Part shown: one piece after another, positions 35,310 through 44,601 of the stretch
How positions within the stretch are numbered: position 1 is the first letter of the stretch
How the letters are laid out: every line of letters begins with the position of its first letter
From: VXNE01 sp965261535
Lineage (GTDB): Bacteria; Pseudomonadota; Gammaproteobacteria; Pseudomonadales; Azotimanducaceae
Assembly: GCA_965261535.1 (NCBI GenBank)
Contig: OZ253469.1
Location: 1,550,001-1,614,000, forward strand
Reading direction: 5' to 3'
DNA: 64,000 nucleotides
Made by a program: the position numbers and the translations under genes
The notes under the pieces: generated by a model
The model's database searches: none
The model's input: only the letters and a program-made list of their open reading frames with translations
What the model was told of the DNA's origin: nothing

Positions 35310-36168
35310 TCAGAGCGCCTCGAAGAAGTCCGGCTCCGCCCGCGCGATCATCTCGGCGACTACGCCGAACCCCTTGTCCCTGAGCAGTCCGCACAGCTCG
35401 ATGCCGTCGATCAGATCGATCGCCATGGCACCCTCCCTGACCGCCTCCCGCTCTGCATCCTTGGTGAACGTGCCCGTCGTGATGAACAGACCCTTGTCCG
35501 CGCGGCCGGCCAGGGCGCCGCGGAAATCCCGGATGCTGCCTGGTCCGACCGTCCCGGCATATCGCTTGCACTGGTAGCTAACGTGAAACGACAGCAGGTT
35601 CACGCGCAGCACCCCCGTGCCGTCGATCCCCCCGTCGCCCGAGCGCCCGGTCACCTCGACCCTCGTGAAACCGTGTTCCCTGAGCAGCCGCTGGCACAGG
35701 CGCTCGAACGCGTCCGGCTTCATTTCCCGCAGTATCCCAAGCAGGGCGGCCCGCCACGACTCCTCCCCAGACGACTCGTCCGCCGCGTCGTCGGCGTTGT
35801 CCGGCTCTTCGTGCGCCTTGCGCAGATCGCTGCGGTACTCCTTCCGCTGGCGGCGGACCAACTCGCGCACCGCGTCGGCCGATCCGATCCGCCGCCCCGC
35901 CTCCGTGATCGTCCACACGCCGCGCGCCGAATTGTCCACCGCCCCGATGCGTCGCAGCCGGGTGCGCGCCCACGCGCATCGATTAGGCGAACTCCGTCTG
36001 CGGCCCATCGCCGTGCACCACGTCCAAGATCGCGTCCGCGAGGGCCAGATCAGTCGACACGCGGTCGTCCAGTTCGTGGATGGACGCCGAACCTCCCAGT
36101 CCCTCCAGCGCCCGAAGCGTCGGCCACATCAAGTCGACCTGCTTGGGCATTTCCTGCGTTTGTCTCAT
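35310..36168 (-). pseudogene. mrr: Mrr-type restriction endonuclease, frameshifted
   Basis: Starts at ATG 36168 after GAGGAGTAGCTGA, an excellent ribosome site. The N-terminal winged helix reads 'PKQVDLMWPTLRALEGLGG' to 'HGDGPQTEFA' and stops at 35,983. The next frame continues 'NRCAWARTRLRRIGAVDNSA' and the Mrr catalytic domain 'DAFERLCQRLLREHGF', 'GRSGDGGIDGTGVL', 'HVSYQCKRYAGTVGPG' with D and QxK residues intact, ending at 35310. One extra base at about 35,986 breaks the gene. Mrr proteins cut methylated or otherwise modified DNA. A sequencing error or programmed frameshift cannot be excluded. Confidence 0.82.
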
Positions 36169-36296
36169 TCAGCTACTCCTCTAGCCGCGCCGGCCCCTAG
36201 TTTCCCACGTCGGCATCCCGGCGGCGCCGCGCAACGCGTTCTCCTTCAGCCACGTCAACCTGGCGGCGGCGGGTTGTCCGCTGGCGTACCGACCCG

Positions 36297-36614
36297 TCAC
36301 GTCACGTCCGTCCCGATCCCGTAGCCGGCGTTCGACCGCACCACGCCCGGCCGGCCGATCTTCCTGGCCCACCAGCGAAGGTGTCCGAGCCGGTTGCGAA
36401 TCGTACCGGTCGAGAGGCCCCGGCGCCGCCACTCGCGCATCAGCGCCTCGACGTGCCGGCCACCGAGCCCCTTCGCCCGCAGGCCGCGGAAGCCGAGGTC
36501 GTGCAGCGTGTCCGCCGCGAGCGCCAGCGCCCGGAACCGTTCGCGCCGCCGGGGCCGCGATCCCTCCGGATGCGTCTCCTGCAGCCGCTCCAGTTCGAAG
36601 TTCAGCCGCCGCAT
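36297..36614 (-). pseudogene. Tyrosine integrase, N-terminal fragment
   Basis: 105 residues from ATG 36614: 'MRRLNFELERLQETHPEGS', 'RFRALALAADTLHDLGFRGL', 'KGLGGRHVEALMREWRRRGL', 'GTIRNRLGHLRWWARKIG'. This is the SAM-like N-terminal domain of the integrases found in ICE-like elements. The catalytic domain with R-H-R-Y residues is missing. Probably the remnant of the integrase of a mobile element. Confidence 0.75.
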
Positions 36615-37640
36615 GCGTGCCGTGTCCCGCTGGCTTGTGACCTTCGCCACGCTATGCAGCGCCCCCGGCAACGTCAACGACAACGTGTCTAGCGTCCTGC
36701 TAAACGTCCCGGTTCGTCGCGGGGCGGAGTAGGGGCTCGTTGAGGATTTGGGACGAGAATGCACGAGTGGCCGCGCCCGCGACCGCGCCAGGCGGCCGGG
36801 ACGGGACACGAGAGAGCTAAGTTCTGATGGGCGATCCCGCGCCTGTCAATTCCCAGACATCGGAATCCGCGGCGATGCCGCGTATTGCCCCCAGATGTGT
36901 TTCCCCTGCCGTCCAATATGCGGCGGCTGCGGCTTGCCGTTCAACGGCAGTCGACCGCGAGCGCTTTCGGCGGCGAAGATTCGCGGTGACGGCACTTCCG
37001 TCACGGCCCGGGGGTGTCTCCCCAAGGCCCCGCGACACTTCGCGCCACGACCTGGCCGGTCTCGATTCCGGGCGTCTTGCCCGGTCGCGCCGCGCGGATT
37101 TCCCGAAGGTTCCGCGCGGCAGGCCGCCTGGCCGTTGGTGGCGCGCCCCGCCGATCTCTCGACGCGGCGCGCAGGTCCATCTTCCGGTGCATCTGGCCGG
37201 GCCGCGCTGCGAACGCGGCATGGCTCGATTCGTCACGCCGGGTTTCCACCCGGCAACGCCAGCTAAGCCGGCTCACGAATGCGGCGCACTATAGCGCCCC
37301 GTCACGAAACCCGCACCTGGAATCTTCTTAGCAAAGTCCTTGCCACGACTGGCCTGGAGGCCGATTTTACCCCCCGTCACTACCGGATTCCGCCGCCCGT
37401 TGCCACGCTCCAAGTCGGCAACGTGACATCTCCGCGACGGTTCCGGGTCGGTAGTGACGGGGCGTTGGCGCGTCAGCGGCGTCCCCCAACGCGTTGTCAG
37501 CCGATTGGCCGCCGCCCGCCGCGAAGGTAAGCTAGGTTCAATTCCCAATCAGTGTCCCTTATGCCACCGCACAACCACCCCCGACCCCTACGCGACTGGA
37601 CATCGTCAACTCCGTCCCCAAGGGCGCGCCGTCAATCACC
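36615..37640. other. Non-coding region rich in short inverted repeats
   Basis: No credible gene in over 1 kb. Several short GC-rich palindromes are present, for example 'gacggcacttccgtc', 'cgggcgtcttgcccg' and 'gccgggtttccacccggc', and a larger structure at 37,372-37,462 (separate entry). It could hold the promoter of the GIY-YIG/dndB pair; no clear -35/-10 pair was found. Confidence 0.5.
37372..37462. repeat. Long-range inverted repeat with nested hairpin
   Basis: Perfect 14-bp arms 'ccccgtcactaccg' (37,372-37,385) and its complement (37,449-37,462). Between them is a 7-bp hairpin 'cgttgcc'/'ggcaacg' (37,398-37,423). It lies 180 bases upstream of the GIY-YIG gene start. It could be an operator, recombination site or mobile-element end. 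Confidence 0.75.
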
Positions 37641-38203
37641 ATGACCGACGCGACGCCGCCAGCCGCCGCGCAGGATCTCGGATCGCTCGACCTAACGGTA
37701 CTGACCGACGAGAACGACGCTGCGGTGGCCTCAATTAAGAAGTACGAACTGCAGTTCATCCTCAACACGCAGAAGATCTCCGGTCTGGACGGCTCCGAGA
37801 ATCCCCTGACCTGGAACTCGATAGGATTCGGGAAGCAGGAGATCGGCAAGGTTCCCGACGACCGGGAGGGCGTCTATGCATTCGTCATATCCGACCCCCG
37901 GACCTTCCTGCCGCCGCACGGGTACATCATGTACATCGGCCTTTCTGGCAGGGACTCGTTCCGTCCCTCCACGACCGCTACAGCGACTACTTCAAGCAAA
38001 GCGAGCTTCAACGCCGGCCCCGCATCAAGAGGATGATCGTGCAGTGGCACCCGCTCCTACGGTTCCACTTCGCGCCTGTTGCAAGCGACCTTCCCCGAGC
38101 CGAACTCAAAGCCCTCGAGAAGCGCCTGATAACCGCGTTCCTGCCGCCGTGCTGCAGGGGCGATATCGAGGCGGACACGCGCAAGATGATGGACGCATTC
38201 TGA
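37641..38203 (+). pseudogene. GIY-YIG nuclease-like protein, frameshifted
   Basis: ATG 37641. The frame reads through 'SIKKYELQFILNTQKISGLD', 'GVYAFVISDPRTFLPPHGY' and 'IMYIGLSG', the GIY-YIG core. Near 37,960 a one-base loss moves the protein into another frame: 'SLHDRYSDYFKQSELQRR', 'MIVQWHPLLRFHFAPV', 'AELKALEKRLITAFLPP' with the conserved glutamate, stopping at 38203. The stop overlaps the dndB-like ATG as TGATG, so the two genes were coupled. Possibly a nuclease or DNA-binding partner of the DndB-like protein. Confidence 0.75.
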
Positions 38204-39432
38204 TGGCCGGCCACTCGCCCCCGGCGCCTATCGTGCTCCCGGCCCTTCGCGGCACGATGGGCGACTGGGTCTACTACTGCTGCCTCATGGATCTCGCCAC
38301 GCTCGCGTCCCGGGTCGACTACGCCCGAGACCTGCACAAGAGCGAGCGGCTCTCTGAGATGATCCAACGGACACTCGAAGACCGGAGATCCAAGGAAATC
38401 GCCGAATACCTGGAGACGCAACCCGACCGCCTTTTCAACGCACTGATTGTCGCGACCTATGGCGGACACCCCAACTGGCACGCCCTCACCAACGTACAGA
38501 GCATCGGCAGCGCCGACGACCTCGGCGGCCTCACTGACGACACCATGCTCTCCGTCGGATTCCTCACACTCAGCGGCGACGAGAAACTCTTCGCCCTCGA
38601 CGGCCAGCACCGGCTCGCCGGAATCAAACGCGCCACGAGCGACCACGTTCCCGGTACGGACAAGGTTCCCGTGATGTTCGTATCGCACGAAAACACGGAC
38701 GAGGGTCTCCGCAGGACGCGCCGGCTCTTCACCACCTTGAACAAGACCGCCAGGCGCGTCTCGCCCTTCGGCATCATCGTCATGGCACTCACCGTCCGCC
38801 ACCTCATTGACGAGAACCCCGACATGTTCGGAGGCGAGCGGATCGCCTTCCTCGGCACCAGCAATATGCCGCAGTCCCACTTCGCCAGCCTCACGACGAT
38901 CGTGAATCTCTACGACATCCTCAAGACTTTCTTCTCCCAGGCCGAGACGCCACTCAGGAAATCCGTCACGGCGCTGCGCAAAGGTCTCCCTTACGACGAA
39001 CTGCAGTCGTACTACGACCTTGCGCTCGAACTCTTCGACGAACTCAAGCGGGGATTCCCGGAACTCCTCGAATTCTTCGACTCGGAGGACACCGAACCGG
39101 TGGTCAGAAAGTACCGGAACCGAAACGCCCTGTTCCGCCCCGCGGGCCTGCGCGCGTTCGTGGCCGTCGTCGCGCATCTAACGCAGGAGATGGCCCTCCC
39201 TTCCGCCGTGGCCGAGGCCGCGAAACTTCCGCGCTCCCTCGACGCCGACCCGTTCGCGAGACTAATGTGGAATCCCGCAACCCAGACCATCCGGCGGTTC
39301 CAGGCGACGACGCTCCTCGACGTTCTACTGCACATGCTCAGGCGACCCCAGCGCGAGGATCACGACCTGCTCCAACGGTACCGCCACGAAGTCGGCGACA
39401 ACTCCCTCGAGCTGCCTAGGCCCGTCGTCTAG
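38203..39432 (+). CDS. DndB-like DGQHR-domain protein
   Basis: 409 residues. Contains 'VYYCCLMDLATLASRVDYA', 'LFNALIVATYGGHPNW', the defining 'FALDGQHRLAGIKRA' and 'RRTRRLFTTLNKTARRVS', as in DndB and related DGQHR proteins. DndB regulates phosphorothioation frequency and dnd transcription in known systems. The start overlaps the upstream stop (TGATG). It is followed by about 0.8 kb before the main operon, so it is probably transcribed from its own promoter. Confidence 0.88.
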   Translation: MAGHSPPAPIVLPALRGTMGDWVYYCCLMDLATLASRVDYARDLHKSERLSEMIQRTLEDRRSKEIAEYLETQPDRLFNALIVATYGGHPNWHALTNVQSIGSADDLGGLTDDTMLSVGFLTLSGDEKLFALDGQHRLAGIKRATSDHVPGTDKVPVMFVSHENTDEGLRRTRRLFTTLNKTARRVSPFGIIVMALTVRHLIDENPDMFGGERIAFLGTSNMPQSHFASLTTIVNLYDILKTFFSQAETPLRKSVTALRKGLPYDELQSYYDLALELFDELKRGFPELLEFFDSEDTEPVVRKYRNRNALFRPAGLRAFVAVVAHLTQEMALPSAVAEAAKLPRSLDADPFARLMWNPATQTIRRFQATTLLDVLLHMLRRPQREDHDLLQRYRHEVGDNSLELPRPVV

Positions 39433-40229
39433 GCGGCGACCCGGCCGGCCGCTTCCCTTGCCTACCCCGCCGAACCCTCGCCCGGCACAGCGCCGCGCGG
39501 GAAACAGATCCCCCCGAGACGTAGCGCACGGTTCCTTCGACTTCGACTCGGCGCACATCGCCCGGCGGGTCGGAGAGTCCGCCTGCCTCGGACAAGGCTC
39601 CACACCCATCGCAATCCGTTTCAGGCGGCGTGGGCACACGGGGCACGCGCACGTGCGTCGCCAGCCCGTTGCGCCTCCGATGGCGTTTTGCACCATCTCC
39701 ACCTCGTAGCGGGCGCCCCTCCACTGCACTGCTTGACGCTGTCGGCGCGTCGATGCGACCGTCGAGGCGGGCAGCTCCCAGCGCCACCCGTGAAGGTCTC
39801 GTCGTCGGTGGCCGTGTCGTCGCTGGTCGTGCCTGTCGTCAAGTTCCCGGCCTTGTCCGTGTCGTCTCCTATCCGTCCGGGACGGCGCACACCGCAACCA
39901 ATCCACCAATCCTGAGACAAGCAGCACACCAGAACACTAGACGAAACAAGGAATCCTGATGTACGACGACTCCCATTTGAGCTCGGCTCCTACTAGACTA
40001 AGGGCACCGCCACAGACGGATCGATGTCCCAGTGCCCACCGAACCTTCGGTCATTGCCACTGACCGAGCGCAGCACCACCCTTTGGGGTCCAGCGAGACG
40101 CCCGCACCGACCGTCCGGGACGTACCCCCACTCGTCGCCCTGGGGGCGCGAGAGGTGCAACGCAAGCAGCGTAGTCGCTGCGGGCAAGACACACACCGCC
40201 TCCGCTACAGATCGAAGCGGCACGCTTCA
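39433..40229. other. Gap between the dndB-like gene and the main Dnd-like operon
   Basis: No confident gene. On the minus strand around 39,416-39,700 one frame reads 'PPETDCDGCGALSEAGGL' and 'VRYVSGGSVSRAALCRAR', which resembles a small zinc-ribbon protein with one cysteine replaced; it may be a decayed gene. The promoter of the operon that starts at 40,230 should be in the last 250 bases, but no clear motif was found. Confidence 0.4.
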
Positions 40230-41447
40230 ATGCCGCACGTCGTCAAGTTCTCCGGGGGACGATCCAGCGCCATGCTGCTCTTCGTCTTGTTGGAGAACGA
40301 CCTGCTAGATCGGGACAGAGGCGATGTCATCGTGTTCAACAATACATCGGCGGAGCACCCAGCAACCTACCGCTTCGTTCGCGATTGCATGGTCGCAGCC
40401 CGACGGTACGGAATACCTTTCTACCAGATCGAGTTCCAGACCTACGAGGACGCGCGACGAGGCGAGTGGACTCGGCTGCCCACCTATCGCCTTGTCAACC
40501 CCATCCCGAAATCCGACGCCAATCCCGACGGATTCCACTGGCACGGTGAGGTGTTCGAGGAGCTGCTCTCCTGGACCGGCTACGTACCCAACCAGTTCAA
40601 TCGCATTTGCACACGTCACCTGAAGCTCGATGTCACTCGCGCTTTCCTCAAGGACTGGCTGGCGGCCAAGCCAGGTATCCCCAGGCTCGGCCACTACGGC
40701 GAGAAGCCGCGAATGGACGACGATGCGGCCTACAGACGGCACGTCGATAGCCAGGGAGGCGTTCCCAGGGACATCTTTCTCCGCAAGCGTGAGTACGCCT
40801 GGCAACGGCCTCACGTGCGGCCTGAACAGTGCTACGCCGATTTCTGGCCAGGGTGGCATTCGTTCAACAACCCCGCCCTAGAGGGGAAGACCCTTGGCGA
40901 CCAGGCCGTTTTCGGAAAGCGCGGCGTCGAGTACGTGGCGTTGATCGGCCTGCGCGAAGACGAACCCCATCGGGTCCAACGGGTCCGTGATCGCAACGAC
41001 ACCACCAAGGGCTATGAGGGAGAACACGTCTACATGCCGCTAGCCGACATGTCCGTCACCCGCGACAACGTCAACGACTTCTGGGGCCGACAGTCGTGGG
41101 ATCTTTCCCTGCCGCAAGACGCCAGCCTGTCCAACTGCGTCTACTGTTTCCTCAAGGGCGCGGTCAATCTGAGGGATGTCCACACCCGCATGACGAAAGA
41201 AGCCGAACTCGGCATTGTTGACGACGAATTCGGCCCGCTCGCCGAGACGCCCAGCGACTTGGCGTGGTGGAACCGGCTAGAGGCGACCTACGCTCGCGAT
41301 TTGAAGGCCGAGGGACGCTCGACTCGCGCCGACGTCACTCACATCGGCTTCTTTGGCAACAACCGATTCTCGTACGGCGATGTCGCTAGCGGTGCCGAAC
41401 TCGGCGGATTCGCCGAGTCGATCCTGCCGTGCGACTGCACCGAATGA
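40230..41447 (+). CDS. DndC-like PAPS-reductase/PP-loop family protein
   Basis: 405 residues from ATG 40230 ('MPHVVKFSGGRSSAML'). The open frame upstream is low-quality sequence. The PP-loop 'SGGRSSA' at 8-14 is the ATP-pyrophosphatase site. Cysteines at 127 ('RICTRHLKLD'), 303 and 306 ('SNCVYCFLKG') could hold an iron-sulfur cluster as in DndC, and a 'PCDC' pair lies at the C-terminus. DndC uses sulfur from the cysteine desulfurase to modify the DNA backbone. It overlaps the desulfurase by four bases. Family level is certain; assignment to phosphorothioation rests on the neighbours. Confidence 0.82.
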   Translation: MPHVVKFSGGRSSAMLLFVLLENDLLDRDRGDVIVFNNTSAEHPATYRFVRDCMVAARRYGIPFYQIEFQTYEDARRGEWTRLPTYRLVNPIPKSDANPDGFHWHGEVFEELLSWTGYVPNQFNRICTRHLKLDVTRAFLKDWLAAKPGIPRLGHYGEKPRMDDDAAYRRHVDSQGGVPRDIFLRKREYAWQRPHVRPEQCYADFWPGWHSFNNPALEGKTLGDQAVFGKRGVEYVALIGLREDEPHRVQRVRDRNDTTKGYEGEHVYMPLADMSVTRDNVNDFWGRQSWDLSLPQDASLSNCVYCFLKGAVNLRDVHTRMTKEAELGIVDDEFGPLAETPSDLAWWNRLEATYARDLKAEGRSTRADVTHIGFFGNNRFSYGDVASGAELGGFAESILPCDCTE

Positions 41448-42607
41448 CCGCGGTACCCGTCTACCTCGACAATCAGGCCACGACCCCGCTCGACCCAGCG
41501 GTTCGCGACGCAATGTGGCCATACCTGACTGAACACTTCGGCAACCCGCATTCAAGCGACCACCGCTTCGGCTGGGACGCCTCCGCTGCGATTAGGGCAG
41601 CCCGAGGGCAAGTCGCAGACTTCATCAATGCGGGGGATGACGAGATCGTCTTCACGTCGGGAGCGACCGAATCGTGCAACCTCGCCCTAAGGGGTGTCGC
41701 TGGTCATGCGCACGATTCACGGCGGAACCGAATCGTCACGCTTGCGACAGAGCATCCCGCCGTCCTGGAAACGGTTCGAGACATCGCGGCCTCGGGCTAC
41801 GAACTCGCCGTTCTGCCTGTGGATCAGAACGGTCTCGTCGATCTAACCACCCTGGAAGAAGCGCTCGACGACCGCACGCTTATCGTGTCGGTAATGGCGG
41901 TGAACAACGAGATCGGCGTTGTGCAACCGCTCGCGGACATAGCCTCCCGCTGCCGTGCCGTCGGTGCGCATCTGCACACGGACGCAACCCAGGCCGCTGG
42001 ACGCCTGCCCATCGACGTCGATGCTTGGGGCGTTGACCTGCTCAGCATCTCCGGCCACAAGGTCTACGGTCCGAAAGGCGTCGGCGCCCTTTACGTACGT
42101 TCCGGCGTGCACATCAAGCCCATGATCTCGGGAGGCGGGCAAGAAAGAGGCCTGCGCGGCGGGACGCTGCCGACAGCCTTGATCGTTGGGCTCGGGACCG
42201 CCTGCGAGCTGGCGGCCGAAAACCAGCATCGTGATGGCTGCCGAATGGCGGCGCTTTCCCGGCGCTTGCACGACCGCCTCCTGGAAGCCCACCCGCAGCT
42301 TCGCCTGTTCGGGCACCCTATGCGGAGGGTTGCCGGCAATCTCAACATCGGACTCCCTGGCGTCCCCGCCGACGAGCTCATCCGCAACACAGCGGCGCGC
42401 ATCGCCATCTCGACCGGATCGGCGTGCTCCTCCGCATCCTCAGAACCCTCCCACGTGCTGCTCGCCCTCGGCCTAGAGCCCGAGACCGCAGCTACATCCG
42501 TTCGCATCAGTCTGGGACGTTTCACCACTGAAGCGGACATCGACCAAGCTATCGAGACCCTCCGCAGTATCCGATCCAGACGACTGGCCGCCTCGGAGCG
42601 AGGTTGA
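41444..42607 (+). CDS. DndA/IscS-like cysteine desulfurase
   Basis: 387 residues. 'VYLDNQATTPLDPAV', 'FTSGATESCNLAL', PLP-lysine at about 206 in 'SISGHKVYGPKGVGALYV' and active-site cysteine at about 328 in 'ISTGSACSSASSEPSHVL'. Takes sulfur from cysteine as an enzyme persulfide for the DndC-like partner. The ATG at 41444 overlaps the previous stop (ATGA). Five codons of open frame upstream are out of family. Confidence 0.93.
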   Translation: MTAVPVYLDNQATTPLDPAVRDAMWPYLTEHFGNPHSSDHRFGWDASAAIRAARGQVADFINAGDDEIVFTSGATESCNLALRGVAGHAHDSRRNRIVTLATEHPAVLETVRDIAASGYELAVLPVDQNGLVDLTTLEEALDDRTLIVSVMAVNNEIGVVQPLADIASRCRAVGAHLHTDATQAAGRLPIDVDAWGVDLLSISGHKVYGPKGVGALYVRSGVHIKPMISGGGQERGLRGGTLPTALIVGLGTACELAAENQHRDGCRMAALSRRLHDRLLEAHPQLRLFGHPMRRVAGNLNIGLPGVPADELIRNTAARIAISTGSACSSASSEPSHVLLALGLEPETAATSVRISLGRFTTEADIDQAIETLRSIRSRRLAASERG

Positions 42608-42612
42608 CGCCG

Positions 42613-44601
42613 ATGGCCCAGCGCAAGCCCGACCTACTCTTCGGACCCGGTGCGAGCTCCGGCTTTACCCCGACCGGCATCGCCGCTTTCGACAATCTGC
42701 GCCCTGCGGCTGTCGTGCGCGAACTCATCCAGAACGCTCTCGACGCCGCAAAAGCCGCCAAAGTTCGTGCCGCAAGGGTGCGCTTCGAACTCACGCGAAT
42801 CCGCCGGGACGCAATCCCTGGCATGCAGCACTACCAGCAAACCTTCGCAAAGGCGATCGAGACGCAGCGTCATATGTCGCAGGGCTCACTCGCCAGACAG
42901 GCACAGCTCGTGGTCGAACGAATCCAACGCGCCCTCGATCAGGATGAGGTCGACGTTCTAACTGTATTCGACAATGGCATCGGCCTCGACGAATCGCGCA
43001 TGAACGCCCTGTTGAGCGACGGGGTCAGCGTCAAGGATGGCGCCGCCACGGGCACCTACGGCAACGGGCACGCCACCGCCATTCCAGCCTCCGACCTCCG
43101 CTACGTACTCTATGCCGGGGTTACCGAGGATGGCAGGAGAATCGGCTCGGGGCACGCCGTTCTGGCTTCCCACCACGCTACCGGCGAAAGACACCTGCGC
43201 GGTGGCGACGGATTCTTCATCCGCGATTTCCGCGCAGGCCGAAAAGGAGAGCTATTCCAATACTCGAGGGGACCGGGACTCTCCGGCGTCGTCTCGCAGG
43301 CACTCGCTCGGATCAAGCGGCAAACTGGACACGGCACCGCCGTGATCATCCCGGCCTTCAACAACTTCCTGGAAGATCAATCGCTTTGGAGCATGGTGGC
43401 ACATGCGGCTTCAGCCAATTTCTTCGTCGCGATCGAAGAACGAAAGCTTGAGGTCACCGTCATTGACCATCGCCCGGACTCCGATGCCGCTACTCACACC
43501 CTCAAACGTTCAACGCTGTCCGAGGTCCTGGAGGAACACTCCGAAAAAAAACGCGCCGCCGCCTTCCTCAACGGCCACCGCGCCTTCGAGGCCCACAAGG
43601 CCTATCGGAGCGGGGCAAAGCACTCGATCGACACGCGCGCGGGTCGCATCGGCGTTCGCCTGGTCGAAAGCGCGAGCGGCACAACCCGTGTCGATTTGTG
43701 CCGCAACGGCATGTGGATCACCGACAACCTCCCGGGTTTCTATCAGGCCTTCACCGACCGCGTCCCTTTCCAGGCCGTCCTCACGCTCAACGCACACGAA
43801 GGACGGCGACTTCACAACTACATCAGGGAAGCCGAAGGGCCACTGCACGATTCCATCTCGTTGCAGAAGCGTCTCGCTATCGAAGACCGAAAAGCGTGCC
43901 GCGAGGCTCTCGGCGAGATTCGAGACTGGTTAATGCGCAACACCGCCGCAGTCAAATCGGATCCCTACGTTCCAGACGACTTCCTCACTCTCGATTTCGG
44001 TGACGATTTCGGAACGGGTCGCGGCAAACCCGTCGCGCGCTACTGGGGTGTTCCAGTACCGATCACCCGCAATCTCGTGCGGGAACTCCCCGCCTTTCCC
44101 ATCAAATCCGGGCCCGACGGCCCACGCCCTCCCGTCTCGGATCCGACCAAACCGTTCAATCCCGCCCGCCATCGCCGACGGCCGACGCTGCCCGCGCACT
44201 TCCAGGTCGTCTCGCGTCCCGCCGGCAAGAACCGCCAACGCATCCTCGTCGAGTCGACAAGGGACTTCGAGGACGCCGAACTTCGCTTGGTCGTCGACGA
44301 AGCGTTGGACGCGACCTGCGAGCGACACGGCCAGGACGTCTACACCCCGGCGGCGCTCAGCGATGTTCGCATCGACGGCAAGAAAGCACCCAAAAGCGCC
44401 CTCCGACGGGCCAACGGCGCAGTCCATGGGGTCCGCATCGGTCGCCTAAAGGCCGGAGCTTCCGTGCGCATCGACACGAGCTACTGCTTCACCGGAGACT
44501 TCTCCAACCTGCCGAACCCTTCACTTCGGGTCGAAGTTTGTAGGGCTGATCGAGACGGGGACACACTCCGATCGACTACTTCCCGAGACCAGCAGGAATG
44601 A
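42613..44601 (+). CDS. GHKL (histidine kinase-like) ATPase of the Dnd-like operon
   Basis: 662 residues from ATG 42613; a TTG at 42604 overlapping the previous stop is another candidate. Bergerat-fold motifs: N box 'VVRELIQNALDAAK' (about 34-47), G1 'LTVFDNGIGLDESRM' and G2 'ATGTYGNGHAT'. The rest resembles neither kinase, MutL nor Hsp90 in length. No transducer domain is identified. GHKL proteins are not part of classical dndABCDE or dndFGH. It may be a conformational switch or DNA clamp in modification or restriction. Confidence 0.82.
   Translation: MAQRKPDLLFGPGASSGFTPTGIAAFDNLRPAAVVRELIQNALDAAKAAKVRAARVRFELTRIRRDAIPGMQHYQQTFAKAIETQRHMSQGSLARQAQLVVERIQRALDQDEVDVLTVFDNGIGLDESRMNALLSDGVSVKDGAATGTYGNGHATAIPASDLRYVLYAGVTEDGRRIGSGHAVLASHHATGERHLRGGDGFFIRDFRAGRKGELFQYSRGPGLSGVVSQALARIKRQTGHGTAVIIPAFNNFLEDQSLWSMVAHAASANFFVAIEERKLEVTVIDHRPDSDAATHTLKRSTLSEVLEEHSEKKRAAAFLNGHRAFEAHKAYRSGAKHSIDTRAGRIGVRLVESASGTTRVDLCRNGMWITDNLPGFYQAFTDRVPFQAVLTLNAHEGRRLHNYIREAEGPLHDSISLQKRLAIEDRKACREALGEIRDWLMRNTAAVKSDPYVPDDFLTLDFGDDFGTGRGKPVARYWGVPVPITRNLVRELPAFPIKSGPDGPRPPVSDPTKPFNPARHRRRPTLPAHFQVVSRPAGKNRQRILVESTRDFEDAELRLVVDEALDATCERHGQDVYTPAALSDVRIDGKKAPKSALRRANGAVHGVRIGRLKAGASVRIDTSYCFTGDFSNLPNPSLRVEVCRADRDGDTLRSTTSRDQQE

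Noticed and set aside
37510..37560. Possible tRNA T-arm ('ggttcaattccc')
   Set aside because: The flanking bases do not form a five-pair stem and no acceptor or anticodon arm can be drawn.
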